A stretch of DNA of 45,509 bases from Psychromonas sp. B3M02 (GTDB lineage: Bacteria > Pseudomonadota > Gammaproteobacteria > Enterobacterales > Psychromonadaceae). This document shows positions 34,576 through 42,953 of the stretch, piece by piece. The notes below the pieces were generated by a model. It was not told the DNA's origin, did not search any database, and worked only from the letters and a program-made list of their open reading frames with translations. A program made the translations under genes and the position numbers. Each line of letters starts with the position of its first letter. Within the stretch, counting starts at the first letter, position 1. Location: NCBI RefSeq assembly GCF_003318165.1, contig NZ_QOCB01000136.1:1-45509 (forward strand). The letters run 5' to 3'.

Positions 34576-34992
34576 ATGAACGACGTTGCTTATACAGGGT
34601 ATTTAGCATTTTATTTATATTTAGTGATGTTACTTATTCAGTGGGGAGTCGCCACTTTTAGCAAGTCTAAACAACCCAATGCAGTCCCTGGAAAAATTGA
34701 TGAAAATCTATCACACGATAGTTTCGTTTTTAGAGCGCATCGTACATTCCAAAACACCTTAGAAAACAGTGCACTATTTATAGGAACGGTACTATTGGCA
34801 TTTACGCTTAACGTGCAAAGTCCTATTTTTGCGATTTGTATATGGATTTATCTCTTAGCCCGAATGATACATATGGCTTTGTATTATGCCATTGCGACCG
34901 AGAACAACCCCAGTCCACGCACTTACTTCTTTTTGATGGGTGTAGCGGCTAATGTTGTTATGTTGGGGATATTGGCTCTAAGACTTATTTAG
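34576..34992 (+). CDS. MAPEG-family membrane protein
   Basis: A 138-residue four-helix membrane protein of the MAPEG (membrane-associated eicosanoid and glutathione metabolism) superfamily. RAHRTFQNTLENSALF (about residues 54-69) is the family's helix-2 signature, including the Arg and Glu-Asn residues that bind glutathione, and LARMIHMALYY supports it. The Start is set at 34576, where AAGGA lies 8-9 nt upstream; the frame extends to a TTG at 34555. Bacterial members may conjugate or reduce lipid peroxides with glutathione; no activity is proven here. It lies behind a sigma-54-type promoter. Confidence 0.85.
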   Translation: MNDVAYTGYLAFYLYLVMLLIQWGVATFSKSKQPNAVPGKIDENLSHDSFVFRAHRTFQNTLENSALFIGTVLLAFTLNVQSPIFAICIWIYLLARMIHMALYYAIATENNPSPRTYFFLMGVAANVVMLGILALRLI

Positions 34993-35122
34993 TCAAGAAT
35001 ATTAACAACAATATAAGCGACAAGTCGCTACAAGCATACTCACCATCACTGAACTATCAATATCGAAGTAAGCATTATTTCTAACGTTATAACCCTAATC
35101 TTAACACCCAACAGGAGATAAA

Positions 35123-35761
35123 ATGAAACAGACATTAATTATTGGTGCAACAGGTCAAATTGGTAAAAAACTCACACAGTTGATGTTAGATAACAATCAT
35201 TACGTAGTCGCACTAGTACGTGATAAAAGCAAGCTATCAGATATGCATGACGATAAATTAACCATTGTAGAAGAAGATCTTAATAAAGATTTTGGACATG
35301 CGTTTAAAGACTGCGAAAATGTCGTTTTTGCTGCAGGTTCTGGCGGCCACACGGGCACTGATAAAACAGTTCTAATAGATTTATGGGCAGCCTGTAGAGC
35401 AGCTGATTATGCAAAAAATAACGATGTGAAGCATTTCACTATGGTCAGTTCGATTGGTGCCGATGCACCATCAGAAGGCCCTGAAAATATGCAACCCTAC
35501 TTAGTGGCGAAACACATGGCAGATGAGCACCTAATGCACAGTGGCTTGCATTATTCAATTATTCGCCCAGGATCGCTCACCAATGAGACAGGTAAAGGCA
35601 AGTTTACTAATCAGCGACCAGAGCAAAAAGAACAAGCAACAATTACGCGTGACGACGTAGCGACTGCATTGTTATTTGCTGTGACAAATCCACCGAAGAA
35701 AAGTACTATTACGGAAATTTTCAACGGCTATAAAAGTATTGACGACGTTTTACCTTCGTAA
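35123..35761 (+). CDS. NAD(P)-binding SDR-like protein (YwnB/YhfK type)
   Basis: A 212-residue atypical short-chain dehydrogenase. The Rossmann start reads TLIIGATGQIGKKLTQ (GATGxxG), followed by ALVRDKSKL, which selects the cofactor, and the NAD(P)H-binding domain (NAD_binding_10) segments NVVFAAGSGG, FTMVSSIGAD and YSIIRPGSLTNE. In this family a catalytic Tyr is often absent or shifted, so it may be a reductase or an NADPH sensor. AGGAG lies 6 nt before the ATG. It is 130 bp after the MAPEG gene and could be read from the same promoter. Confidence 0.85.
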   Translation: MKQTLIIGATGQIGKKLTQLMLDNNHYVVALVRDKSKLSDMHDDKLTIVEEDLNKDFGHAFKDCENVVFAAGSGGHTGTDKTVLIDLWAACRAADYAKNNDVKHFTMVSSIGADAPSEGPENMQPYLVAKHMADEHLMHSGLHYSIIRPGSLTNETGKGKFTNQRPEQKEQATITRDDVATALLFAVTNPPKKSTITEIFNGYKSIDDVLPS

Positions 35762-36561
35762 CCTTTTAAGGTCTGTGACGGATAACTATTTACTATTTAG
35801 CCAACAACATGCAGTAAAGTAAAATAGAGTGATATTAAGAGAGTCGTTAAATTTAAGACTCTCTCAACAACATTACTGGACAGTTTAAAATAGTGTCCAA
35901 ACTGTTTTGCTACGTAACCACTTGATTGATATGCATTGAGATGGCTTTGTCTCACCTATTAGCTTGCACTTTATACTTATTTAAATTCAATGGCGATGAC
36001 CTACGTTGCTCAAAAGATATTCCTTGCACATCGTCTTCAAGCAGCCCGAGTATTAGTTGATGCTTTTTCTACAAAGCTCTCATACCCTATAAACACTTAG
36101 TGTATTCATTCATCCGAGATTGTTTAATTCGCACCTTCTTTAACACAATTAATATTCAGCAATGGGTTAAGACCGTTTATTTGCAAATAAACGTAACAAG
36201 AAATTCGTCTCGAACTCATTTTAAGAGACTTGTTTTCCAATCATGTAATACCAACGATGCCAACCATCTGGTGTTTCAACTATTATCACTATTATTGGAT
36301 TTAAAAGAATACCGATAGAGCTTCAGCAAGTAGACATTTTTTTAACTAAAAACCGATTCATAATGCCTTGAAATAGATGCCCTCCCAAAGGTGCTTAGGA
36401 TTAATGGATTGCGTATAAAGACCATTTATTTGGCGCATTCGTTTACTTAAATTTAATTGCCAAACAGGCGTTACTCTATATGGGAATACTTTGTTACCTA
36501 AAACAAAAAAGAGCACTTAACTTACTGCTCTTTTTATATCAGTTAACTTTACATGCCTTTA
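35762..36561. other. 800-bp spacer with short coding-like remnants
   Basis: No intact gene. On the - strand three short frames look protein-like but are broken: 36221-36322 (31 codons with TPDGWHRWYYMIGKQVS), 36124-36219 (31 codons from an ATG) and 35952-36068 (with LGLLEDDVQGISFEQRRSS). A perfect 20-bp palindrome, CGTTTATTTGCAAATAAACG, lies at 36174-36193. TGGACAG/GTGTCCA at 35878-35900 could be an old element end. A dispersed repeat or dead mobile element is the likeliest reading. Confidence 0.35.
36506..36535. terminator. Bidirectional terminator after the DUF748 gene
   Basis: A perfect 10-bp stem (AAAAAGAGCA / TGCTCTTTTT) with a 10-nt loop has T-runs on both strands. It lies about 27 bp beyond the DUF748 stop on the - strand and is an efficient-looking terminator. 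Confidence 0.88.
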
Positions 36562-37659
36562 TCATTGCTCTTTTTGATTTTCTGCTTCTTCTTCAACATC
36601 ATCAAAATTTACATCATTGTCTACGACGCCTTTAAATGCTTTGATCCAGCCGTTTTTAATGGTATTAGTAATGGTTGTCCACACTTCAGAATCTACATTA
36701 TTTAAATCGCCTTCTATAGGTACTTTAGTAGCTAATGTGTTATTCCCTTTATTTTTTAAAACAAACTTGAAAAACCCTGCAAAACCTTCCCATAACGTAT
36801 TAAAAAAATCATCTTGTTTTGTACTAATCAGTTGTGAATCTTTTAATAAAGGCTTTATGTATCCTTTTAAATAACCATCAGCAATGGCTATTTCACTAAA
36901 GACATTAAAGTTACCTTCTACAAAATCTATATTTGCATAATGATTTGTGAAGTCGTTAAACGCAGTGATAGATGCGTTTTCTAATGAGAATGATATGTCC
37001 ATGTCTGGTATTGCTTTTACCAAATTCATCTTGCCATCTAATTTAAATTCTCCACCACCAATAGAAACAGCAGCACCGTGAATTTCAGAAGGTAATGTCC
37101 TTTCTTGCTGAATAACATTTCTTAGATTGGTGGCTTGTAAGTTGAGATGGTCCATATGCAAATCAATTGTTGGTTCAGCCGTCAGTTCTACAAAAGCTAT
37201 TTTTCCATCTACCAATTCAAGGTTATTGATATCAATTGGTACTAATTCTGTTATCACTTTTGTCCAATCATCATTACTCGCGGTGGTTTCTTCACCTTGA
37301 TCCTCAAATACGTATATCACTGTGGGTTGAGTCATTACTATTTCACTCACTATTTCACCTTTTAGCAGTGATTTCCATTCCACAGAGATATCCGTTTTTT
37401 TAAAATCTAGAAACGGAACTTGGCTGTCAGCATTCACTTTGTTTAAGTACAAATCGTGTATGACATAAGCCCCCCTAATTAAGGAAATATCAATATCATC
37501 AACGTGGCCGTAATACCCAGGAATATCTGACAGCACTTCATTAACATATTTTTTAACGAAAATAGGCAGCGTCAATCTAGCGATTATAATGACGCTGATT
37601 AGTATTAAGGGGATCATATACCTCTTTTTTGTATACATTTTTCTATTGTTACTTTTCAT
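36562..37659 (-). CDS. DUF748/AsmA-like envelope protein
   Basis: A 365-residue protein anchored by one N-terminal helix (about residues 13-32, MIPLILISVIIIARLTLPIF), with the rest predicted in the periplasm. YGHVDDIDISLIRGAYVIHDL and similar beta-rich lines match the DUF748/AsmA-like pattern, where repeated beta-strands form a lipid-transport or scaffold groove. The C-terminus is acidic (DDVEEEAENQKEQ). AAGGGG lies 6 nt before the ATG. Function in lipid homeostasis is inferred from the wider AsmA family only. Single-gene unit with a strong terminator. Confidence 0.8.
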   Translation of the reverse strand: MKSNNRKMYTKKRYMIPLILISVIIIARLTLPIFVKKYVNEVLSDIPGYYGHVDDIDISLIRGAYVIHDLYLNKVNADSQVPFLDFKKTDISVEWKSLLKGEIVSEIVMTQPTVIYVFEDQGEETTASNDDWTKVITELVPIDINNLELVDGKIAFVELTAEPTIDLHMDHLNLQATNLRNVIQQERTLPSEIHGAAVSIGGGEFKLDGKMNLVKAIPDMDISFSLENASITAFNDFTNHYANIDFVEGNFNVFSEIAIADGYLKGYIKPLLKDSQLISTKQDDFFNTLWEGFAGFFKFVLKNKGNNTLATKVPIEGDLNNVDSEVWTTITNTIKNGWIKAFKGVVDNDVNFDDVEEEAENQKEQ

Positions 37660-37973
37660 TAGTTACCCCTTGTGCTTTTGTAGATGTTTAACTTTTCAAG
37701 TCTATTTATAAAACGTTATTTTCATTGGTGATTCAAAGTTAAGTCTTTATTTGCTAAGGAAAGTTCTAATATATATTGCTAAACACGCCCTTTTATGACC
37801 CTAAAAGTAGTTTTGGATGTTTATCATTGAATGTTTTGATGGTGGATAATGGGTAGCTCAATAACTGGCCAAAAAGGATAAAAAGCAAACTGCTTTTACT
37901 TGTTCATTTGCTTCTTATCTTGCTAATAAGCAACTTCAAGTTTCTAACAACTAAATTAACTTGCTAGATTAAC
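37660..37973. other. 314-bp spacer between the SRPBCC and DUF748 genes
   Basis: Both flanking genes run leftward. The spacer should hold the DUF748 promoter. I see no gene, no strong hairpin and no convincing promoter boxes. Confidence 0.4.
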
Positions 37974-38447
37974 TTAGCTTATTGACTCCATATATACTTT
38001 TAAAGATGTCGTCGCTTTTTCAAAAACCTGACTAAACACATCTTCATCCATCAACTCAGTGGCAGAGCGAAGTGCTACAGTATAAATAAAGGTCGTTGTA
38101 CCGTTGCCGTTATCAATTAACTGGTAATCTTCAGCAAATGCAGCGGCTAATGGCGCACTGGCACTTTCAAAATAGAAGCTGCAACGTTTGGCAGGCTCCC
38201 AGCAAATGAATTTCTCATTAATAGTGGTTGTGTTAAATAATATAGTACGCGTCGTCCCCACTCCAAAAGGAGTTGGGCTTGTCCAATTCACTTCTTTTAT
38301 TTCAGAATACCATTTAGGCCATGCACTGCCGTCTTCAAATACGTTGAAAATGGATTCTGGGGAACAATTAATTTCAACTTTGTTAATAAATTTAACCGGT
38401 GCTGTATCGAAAAAATCAATGCTGACTGCTTCATATGGATAATTCAT
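37974..38447 (-). CDS. SRPBCC-family lipid/polyketide-binding-like protein
   Basis: A 157-residue START-like (SRPBCC) protein. The line VKFINKVEINCSPESIFNVFEDGSAWPKWYSEIKEVNW is the typical polyketide-cyclase/SRPBCC opening, and the C-terminal half alternates hydrophobic strands around GNGTTTFIYTVAL before a final amphipathic helix. The fold binds hydrophobic ligands in a deep cavity; no catalytic residues are identifiable and the ligand is unknown. No signal peptide. Single gene on the - strand. Confidence 0.82.
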   Translation of the reverse strand: MNYPYEAVSIDFFDTAPVKFINKVEINCSPESIFNVFEDGSAWPKWYSEIKEVNWTSPTPFGVGTTRTILFNTTTINEKFICWEPAKRCSFYFESASAPLAAAFAEDYQLIDNGNGTTTFIYTVALRSATELMDEDVFSQVFEKATTSLKVYMESIS

Positions 38448-39082
38448 TAAATCTCACTTGTATAGTTAATTAATAAAACGAAGATACTTGTCATATTTTA
38501 AACGTTAACATATCGCAGGAAGCTGTTAAAGTTTTTACAAATTGTAACCATCATGACTACTGGCACATCAACTTCTCTACTGCGCAGCCTCTGTTTGACT
38601 TCAATTGGTGGCCTATGTTCAAGTAAGATTTCAACTAATGAATCTTCAGATGGTGTACATCGTTTACCGTTGAGAGCAGTAAATAACTTTCCATTTCAGC
38701 CCGTAAACTAATATTTCATTAGGGTTCATAAACACGATGTTTCCCTTTTGGACTGCCCTTATTTTAATCACCCACACATAATCAAACAATTAATTGAATA
38801 TTTGTCATGTGGATTGGCAGAAAAAGTCCGTACTAATAGTGGGAATATGGACTGTCGGCAAAATGCATATGAAGGCTAGAGTCTCAACCAACTGTTAACC
38901 TGTAAAGAATGTATCTGTACAGAAAATGCATTTGGGGAAAGGAACTCGATTTGTTATTTGCAAGAAACAAAAAAGTAATCTCCGTAATGCTGAACAGTTT
39001 AAAATTGATTGGCATTACGAAGATAATTCTATTTTCACTCAAGAGAATAAAAAAGAAGTTAGTACTTATCTGTTTTACAAAG
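38448..39082. other. 635-bp spacer with a decayed fragment
   Basis: No intact gene. It holds the frameshifted remnant at 38498-38729. The rest shows an inverted AGTCC/GGACT pair around 38825-38853 and a + strand open frame (38926-39141) that runs into the end of dld antisense and is not accepted as a gene. Confidence 0.4.
38498..38729 (-). pseudogene. Frameshifted gene remnant of unknown family
   Basis: From an ATG at 38729 a frame reads MNPNEILVYGLKWK and soon stops. In the next frame a run of about 60 codons continues to a stop at 38498 and includes LVEILLEHRPPIEVKQRLRS, a composition that looks coding. Joining the two by one frameshift gives a protein of about 75 residues. I do not recognise the family. 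It may be a fragment of a mobile or accessory gene. Confidence 0.4.
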
Positions 39083-40813
39083 CTACAAACAACAAGCGCA
39101 ATTACGTTTGGTTTTTTCCATCTTCCCAATGCCTGGATTAAAAGTATTGGTTGGGTCTAATTTTTTGTAAAACTGTACTACCCCATCTTCTGCTTTATAG
39201 AGGTGACCTACATTATGTTCCGCTGGGTATTTTGCGCCACGAGCATCTAATATTTTGAGCATTTCCGCTTTCACTTCTTTAGCATCAACGCCTTTCTTCA
39301 ATACATAGTCTTGATGAAAAACATGACAGAAAAAATGCCCATAATATAAAGGTTTATCGATTTTATCTTGCAGGGAAGCCGGCAGTTGCTCGACCCAATC
39401 AAATTCATTTCGACGTAATGCGATATCCAACGCAATTAATTCACCAACTTGCTTTTGATTTAGCAACTCGTAACGTATTGCCGCGCCCGCTGCGGCAAAG
39501 CGATGTAAAGCTGCACTAGTGGCTTCTTCTGCATTACATTCAAAATATTCACCGTTGCCTTTATCCGCAAAGAATTCAGGTAAAAAAGCTTCGGTTTCAG
39601 CGATCCCACCATCACTTACTTTTAAAATAAGGTAATGCTCGTACTTTTCTCTATATTCAAGTAAACGTTTTGGAAGGTGCTGCGGAAATAGACTTGCTAC
39701 AAATTGCATGACACGATCGGAGAGGTGACTCGGTAGCCATTTAACATTCTTTAAAGTGGAATCGATTCGACCTTTTAACGCAAATAATTTAGGCATTCTG
39801 TCTGTTCCAAAATGTTTCACGCTCAGGAAAGTGTCTTTACCGTAATTTTGGGACACATCAAAGATATCACGATGCATGTATTCACCTACTTCGGGTAAGT
39901 TTGTAAATTCGCCTAAAATTTTACGTCTTAGATTGGTTAATGCAGTGGCGCTGTTTGTCCCGATATAAAAGGTTTTCTCTTTTTTAGGCACCGGAAAGCT
40001 ATCGAGTCTCACAGCAAAAACAGCCAATTTACCAGCACAACCGCTTGCTTCATATAAGCGAGAGGTGTCTGCATTATAGCGGCTTGGTGTATCGGCATCG
40101 ACATCACGCAATAATGCTTGGTAGTTTCTGGCACTGGCTTGTTTTCTAGTACCTGTATCTGGGGTGTCACTGGTTTCTGGAGCAACATAAGCATGATCAA
40201 ATTGACCATTTTCAAGATTTTGTAACATCTCTTCTGGGCTATTGCCTAAATCGATACCAAGGTGATTGATGAGGCTTAGCTCGCCTTGTTCATTCACTTG
40301 AGCAAAAAGCGCTAATTCTGTATAGGCAGGACCACGTTTAACTAACGCACCGCCGGAGTTATTCGCAACACCACCAACAACAGTAGCCCCCAAACCGGAC
40401 GACCCTATCACAGAATGTGGTGAACGAGATAAAGGCTTTAGTGTCTTTTCTAACTTATGAAGCGTTGTACCGGGAAAGCTAACTATTTGCTCACCGTCAC
40501 CCAGCATAATAAGTTGATTCATTGCTAACGTATTAATCACCACTACCTCGCGATCATAATCATCACCACTCGGTGTAGACCCTTCAGTAAGTCCGGTTTT
40601 AGCAGCCTGCATGATAACGATGCAATTATGGGTAATACAAATATCTAAAACACGCCAATACTCCACTAAGGTCTGAGGGAAAAGTACCGCTAATGCAGTA
40701 CCTATACCAGAGCGCCAACCAGAACGATAATGCTCCGTTCGGCGTGGATTAGTTACAACATGCTCTTGTGATAATACATTTTGAAATTTTTCGACGGCAG
40801 GATGTTGAGACAT
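39083..40813 (-). CDS. dld: Quinone-dependent D-lactate dehydrogenase Dld
   Basis: A 576-residue FAD enzyme of the inner-membrane face that oxidises D-lactate to pyruvate and passes electrons to quinone. It aligns well with E. coli Dld (571 residues): MQAAKTGLTEGSTPSGDDYDR and SVIGSSGLGATVVGGVANNSGG form the FAD-binding domain, YNADTSRLYEASGCAGKLAVFAVRLD joins the domains, and RFAAAGAAIRYE, the YGHFFCHVFHQDY segment and KYPAEHNVGHLY are in the cap and membrane-binding regions. The last ten residues (TKRNCACCL end) are cysteine-rich and differ from E. coli. GGAG lies 5 nt before the ATG. Single gene. Confidence 0.94.
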   Translation of the reverse strand: MSQHPAVEKFQNVLSQEHVVTNPRRTEHYRSGWRSGIGTALAVLFPQTLVEYWRVLDICITHNCIVIMQAAKTGLTEGSTPSGDDYDREVVVINTLAMNQLIMLGDGEQIVSFPGTTLHKLEKTLKPLSRSPHSVIGSSGLGATVVGGVANNSGGALVKRGPAYTELALFAQVNEQGELSLINHLGIDLGNSPEEMLQNLENGQFDHAYVAPETSDTPDTGTRKQASARNYQALLRDVDADTPSRYNADTSRLYEASGCAGKLAVFAVRLDSFPVPKKEKTFYIGTNSATALTNLRRKILGEFTNLPEVGEYMHRDIFDVSQNYGKDTFLSVKHFGTDRMPKLFALKGRIDSTLKNVKWLPSHLSDRVMQFVASLFPQHLPKRLLEYREKYEHYLILKVSDGGIAETEAFLPEFFADKGNGEYFECNAEEATSAALHRFAAAGAAIRYELLNQKQVGELIALDIALRRNEFDWVEQLPASLQDKIDKPLYYGHFFCHVFHQDYVLKKGVDAKEVKAEMLKILDARGAKYPAEHNVGHLYKAEDGVVQFYKKLDPTNTFNPGIGKMEKTKRNCACCL

Positions 40814-41253
40814 TTTTTCTCCGAAAGATAAGTATTTGTGTCTATGAGGGGACTCAATAAGTTAAGAAATAGCAGAGATGTGATTCTCTTATCCCCCTGA
40901 AAAATTGGACATCAATATGTTTGTTGTTAGCAAAAGTACCTCATATTAATAAATGCTTAATGTGCAATGACTATATCCTATAACTAATAGACAAGCTTAA
41001 CTGCGTCAGACTTAGCACTTTAGGAAAAAGCCAAAAACACCGAATGACCGAAGAATACATCTATAACATTCCCCCCTATTTTCCAGGATGCTAGAGATTA
41101 ATTTTCGAGAATTTTTATCCCTGCAGGGATGCCAAGCAATCTTGTTTTTCACTTACCTGAACATGCTTACTCGGTTATATTCGGATCTAAATAGTACATT
41201 CTATTTTCACCTGTAGAACACAACTTAGCTGAATTAATATTTACACTGCAAAA

Positions 41254-41281
41254 CAATGCAACTTTAACAATGTAACTTTAA
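41254..41281 (+). repeat. 14-bp direct repeat upstream of the aldehyde dehydrogenase
   Basis: CAATGCAACTTTAA is followed at once by CAATGTAACTTTAA (one mismatch), and a third partial copy (CAATTTACTTT) follows. It lies about 137-164 bp upstream of the predicted sigma-54 start, so it could be an activator site. It could also be simple slippage. Confidence 0.6.
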
Positions 41282-41391
41282 CAATTTACTTTGGATATTT
41301 TTCATCCTTACCTTTTCCAAATACCCTTTACAAACACACTAAAACTTAATTAATCATTTAAATTCAAAAACTTAAAATAATCTTAAAAAGC

Positions 41392-41407
41392 TGGCATTGC
41401 CTTTGCT
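41392..41407 (+). promoter_or_regulatory. Candidate sigma-54 promoter of the aldehyde dehydrogenase
   Basis: TGGCATTGCCTTTGCT fits TGGCAY-N5-TTGCW exactly, with GG and GC 10 bp apart. Predicted start is near 41418, 29 nt before the ATG. A TTATAAT sequence at 41411-41417 could be a sigma-70 -10 box, but no -35 box is placed correctly. Confidence 0.7.
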
Positions 41408-41446
41408 ACGTTATAATTACTTATGCAATAAAGAGGTAACTGTTAA

Positions 41447-42829
41447 ATGAGTATTTCAATACAAACGATCAACCCTTTTACTGAGAAACAATTAAATGAA
41501 TACAGCTTACTTAGCCATGATGAAGCTAAAGATGCTGTGGCTAATGCCAATGATTGCTTTGAAGAATGGAAGCTTGTTCCTATTGCAGAACGTGCAAAAT
41601 TAGCTAATAAATTAGCTGACGTCATTGAAGAAAATCGCGAATCATTAATTGAATTAATGGTCAGTGAAATGGGTAAAGTCCAGTCACAAGGTGAAGGTGA
41701 AGTCTCACTGTGTGCGAATATTTGTAAATACACAGCAAAAATGGCAGAGAAAGAGTTAGCCAACGAGAAACGAGATTATGAAGGTGGTGAAGCCATCATT
41801 ACTTACCAACCTATTGGTGTTATTTTAGGTATTCAACCTTGGAACTTCCCACTTTACCAAGTAATTCGATACAGTATCGTTAATCTAGTTGCAGGTAATA
41901 CTACCGTCATGAAGCATGCATCAAACGTGTTTGGTATGGCTGAAAAAATACAGTCTCTCTATGAACAAGCAGGTTTCCCAAAATATGCTTACCAATCATT
42001 ATTAATCGATGGCAAAACCGCAAGTAAACTAATTAGCCACAAAGCGGTTAAAGGTGTCACTTTTACAGGTAGTGATAAAACCGGTAAAAAAGTAGCAAAA
42101 GAAGCTGCAAAACGCAGTAAGAAAACAGTATTAGAGCTGGGTAGTAATGATGCTTATGTTGTTTTAGATGATGCAGATATTAAGTTAGCAATTGAAACTA
42201 GCGTTAAGGGTCGTATCGTTAATAATGGTCAAACCTGTGTATCAGCGAAACGTTTTATTGTTACTGAAAAGAATTATGACAAGTTTAAAGAAGGATTCAC
42301 CCAAGCGATGTCGGCGCTTAAAACTGGTGATCCAAAAGCAGATGACACTGACATTGGACCATTAGCGAGAAAAGACTTACAAGAGAAACTACACAAACAA
42401 GTGACTGATTCCATTGAAGCAGGTGCAACCGCACTTTGTGGTTGTGAAGTTCCTGAGGGTAAAGGTTTCTTCTATCCGGCGTCTATTTTAGAGAATGTTT
42501 CACCAGGTATGCCGGCTTACGATGATGAGTTGTTTGGTCCTGTAGCAGCACTGATTAAAGCTAAAGATGACGATGATGCAATGCGCATTGCCAATGATTC
42601 ACGCTATGGTTTAGGTGGTGGTATTTTCTCTACCGATGAAGAGAAAGCCACAGAGCTTGCGATTAAACACTTTGATACGGGTATGGTGAATATTAATGGC
42701 TTTGCCCTATCACAACCTAACCTACCCTTCGGTGGTGTAAAAAGCAGTGGTTACGGTCGTGAGCATGGCGGTTTTGGTTTAAAAGAGTTTGTTAATATCA
42801 AGTCTGTCATGGTTGCTAAAAACAGCTAA
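41447..42829 (+). CDS. NAD(P)-dependent succinate-semialdehyde-type aldehyde dehydrogenase
   Basis: A 460-residue aldehyde dehydrogenase. The catalytic Glu230 is in VLELGSND and Cys264 in NNGQTCVSAKR, 34 residues apart as in the superfamily. PIGVILGIQPWNFPLYQ and FTGSDKTGKKVA form the cofactor fold, and LPFGGVKSSGYGREHG lies near the end. Its length and sequence style fit the short succinate-semialdehyde dehydrogenase group, so it may convert succinate semialdehyde to succinate; other aldehydes are possible. GAGG lies 10 nt before the ATG. Divergent from dld and behind a sigma-54-type promoter, which would suit nitrogen- or carbon-source control. Confidence 0.88.
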   Translation: MSISIQTINPFTEKQLNEYSLLSHDEAKDAVANANDCFEEWKLVPIAERAKLANKLADVIEENRESLIELMVSEMGKVQSQGEGEVSLCANICKYTAKMAEKELANEKRDYEGGEAIITYQPIGVILGIQPWNFPLYQVIRYSIVNLVAGNTTVMKHASNVFGMAEKIQSLYEQAGFPKYAYQSLLIDGKTASKLISHKAVKGVTFTGSDKTGKKVAKEAAKRSKKTVLELGSNDAYVVLDDADIKLAIETSVKGRIVNNGQTCVSAKRFIVTEKNYDKFKEGFTQAMSALKTGDPKADDTDIGPLARKDLQEKLHKQVTDSIEAGATALCGCEVPEGKGFFYPASILENVSPGMPAYDDELFGPVAALIKAKDDDDAMRIANDSRYGLGGGIFSTDEEKATELAIKHFDTGMVNINGFALSQPNLPFGGVKSSGYGREHGGFGLKEFVNIKSVMVAKNS

Positions 42830-42867
42830 TTACTGACTTTTAACGAAAATTTATAGCACTCAATATT

Positions 42868-42902
42868 AAAGGGTTATTTACTGAGGTAAATAACCCTTTT
42901 TT
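42868..42902. terminator. Bidirectional terminator between aldehyde dehydrogenase and MATE genes
   Basis: A 14-bp perfect stem (AAAGGGTTATTTAC / GTAAATAACCCTTT) with a TGAG tetraloop is followed by TTTTT on the + strand. It sits between two convergent genes and can serve both, though its U-tract favours the + strand gene. Confidence 0.92.
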
Positions 42903-42953
42903 CTTCTAACTATTTGTCTTCCGACTTATTTTTCAATGACTCAGCCAGATATC

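Larger units (their letters stand above)
40814..41446. other. 633-bp divergent spacer between dld and the aldehyde dehydrogenase
   Basis: No gene is seen. It contains a 14-bp perfect palindrome (ATCCCTGCAGGGAT, 41117-41130), a 14-bp direct repeat (41254-41281) and a sigma-54-type promoter at 41392-41407. The dld promoter must lie toward the left end but no clear boxes are visible. Confidence 0.5.

Noticed and set aside
36100-36318. 72-codon + strand frame in the 800-bp spacer
   Set aside because: Composition is not convincing and the - strand fragments in the same place look more protein-like.
38926-39141. 71-codon + strand frame rich in Lys and Asn
   Set aside because: Its last 59 bases are antisense to the end of dld, it has no clear ribosome binding site and it matches no family I know; it could be part of a decayed fragment.
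41117-41130. Perfect palindrome ATCCCTGCAGGGAT
   Set aside because: Only 14 bp, in a long spacer far from either gene start; without evidence of further copies it is not called a repeat element or operator.
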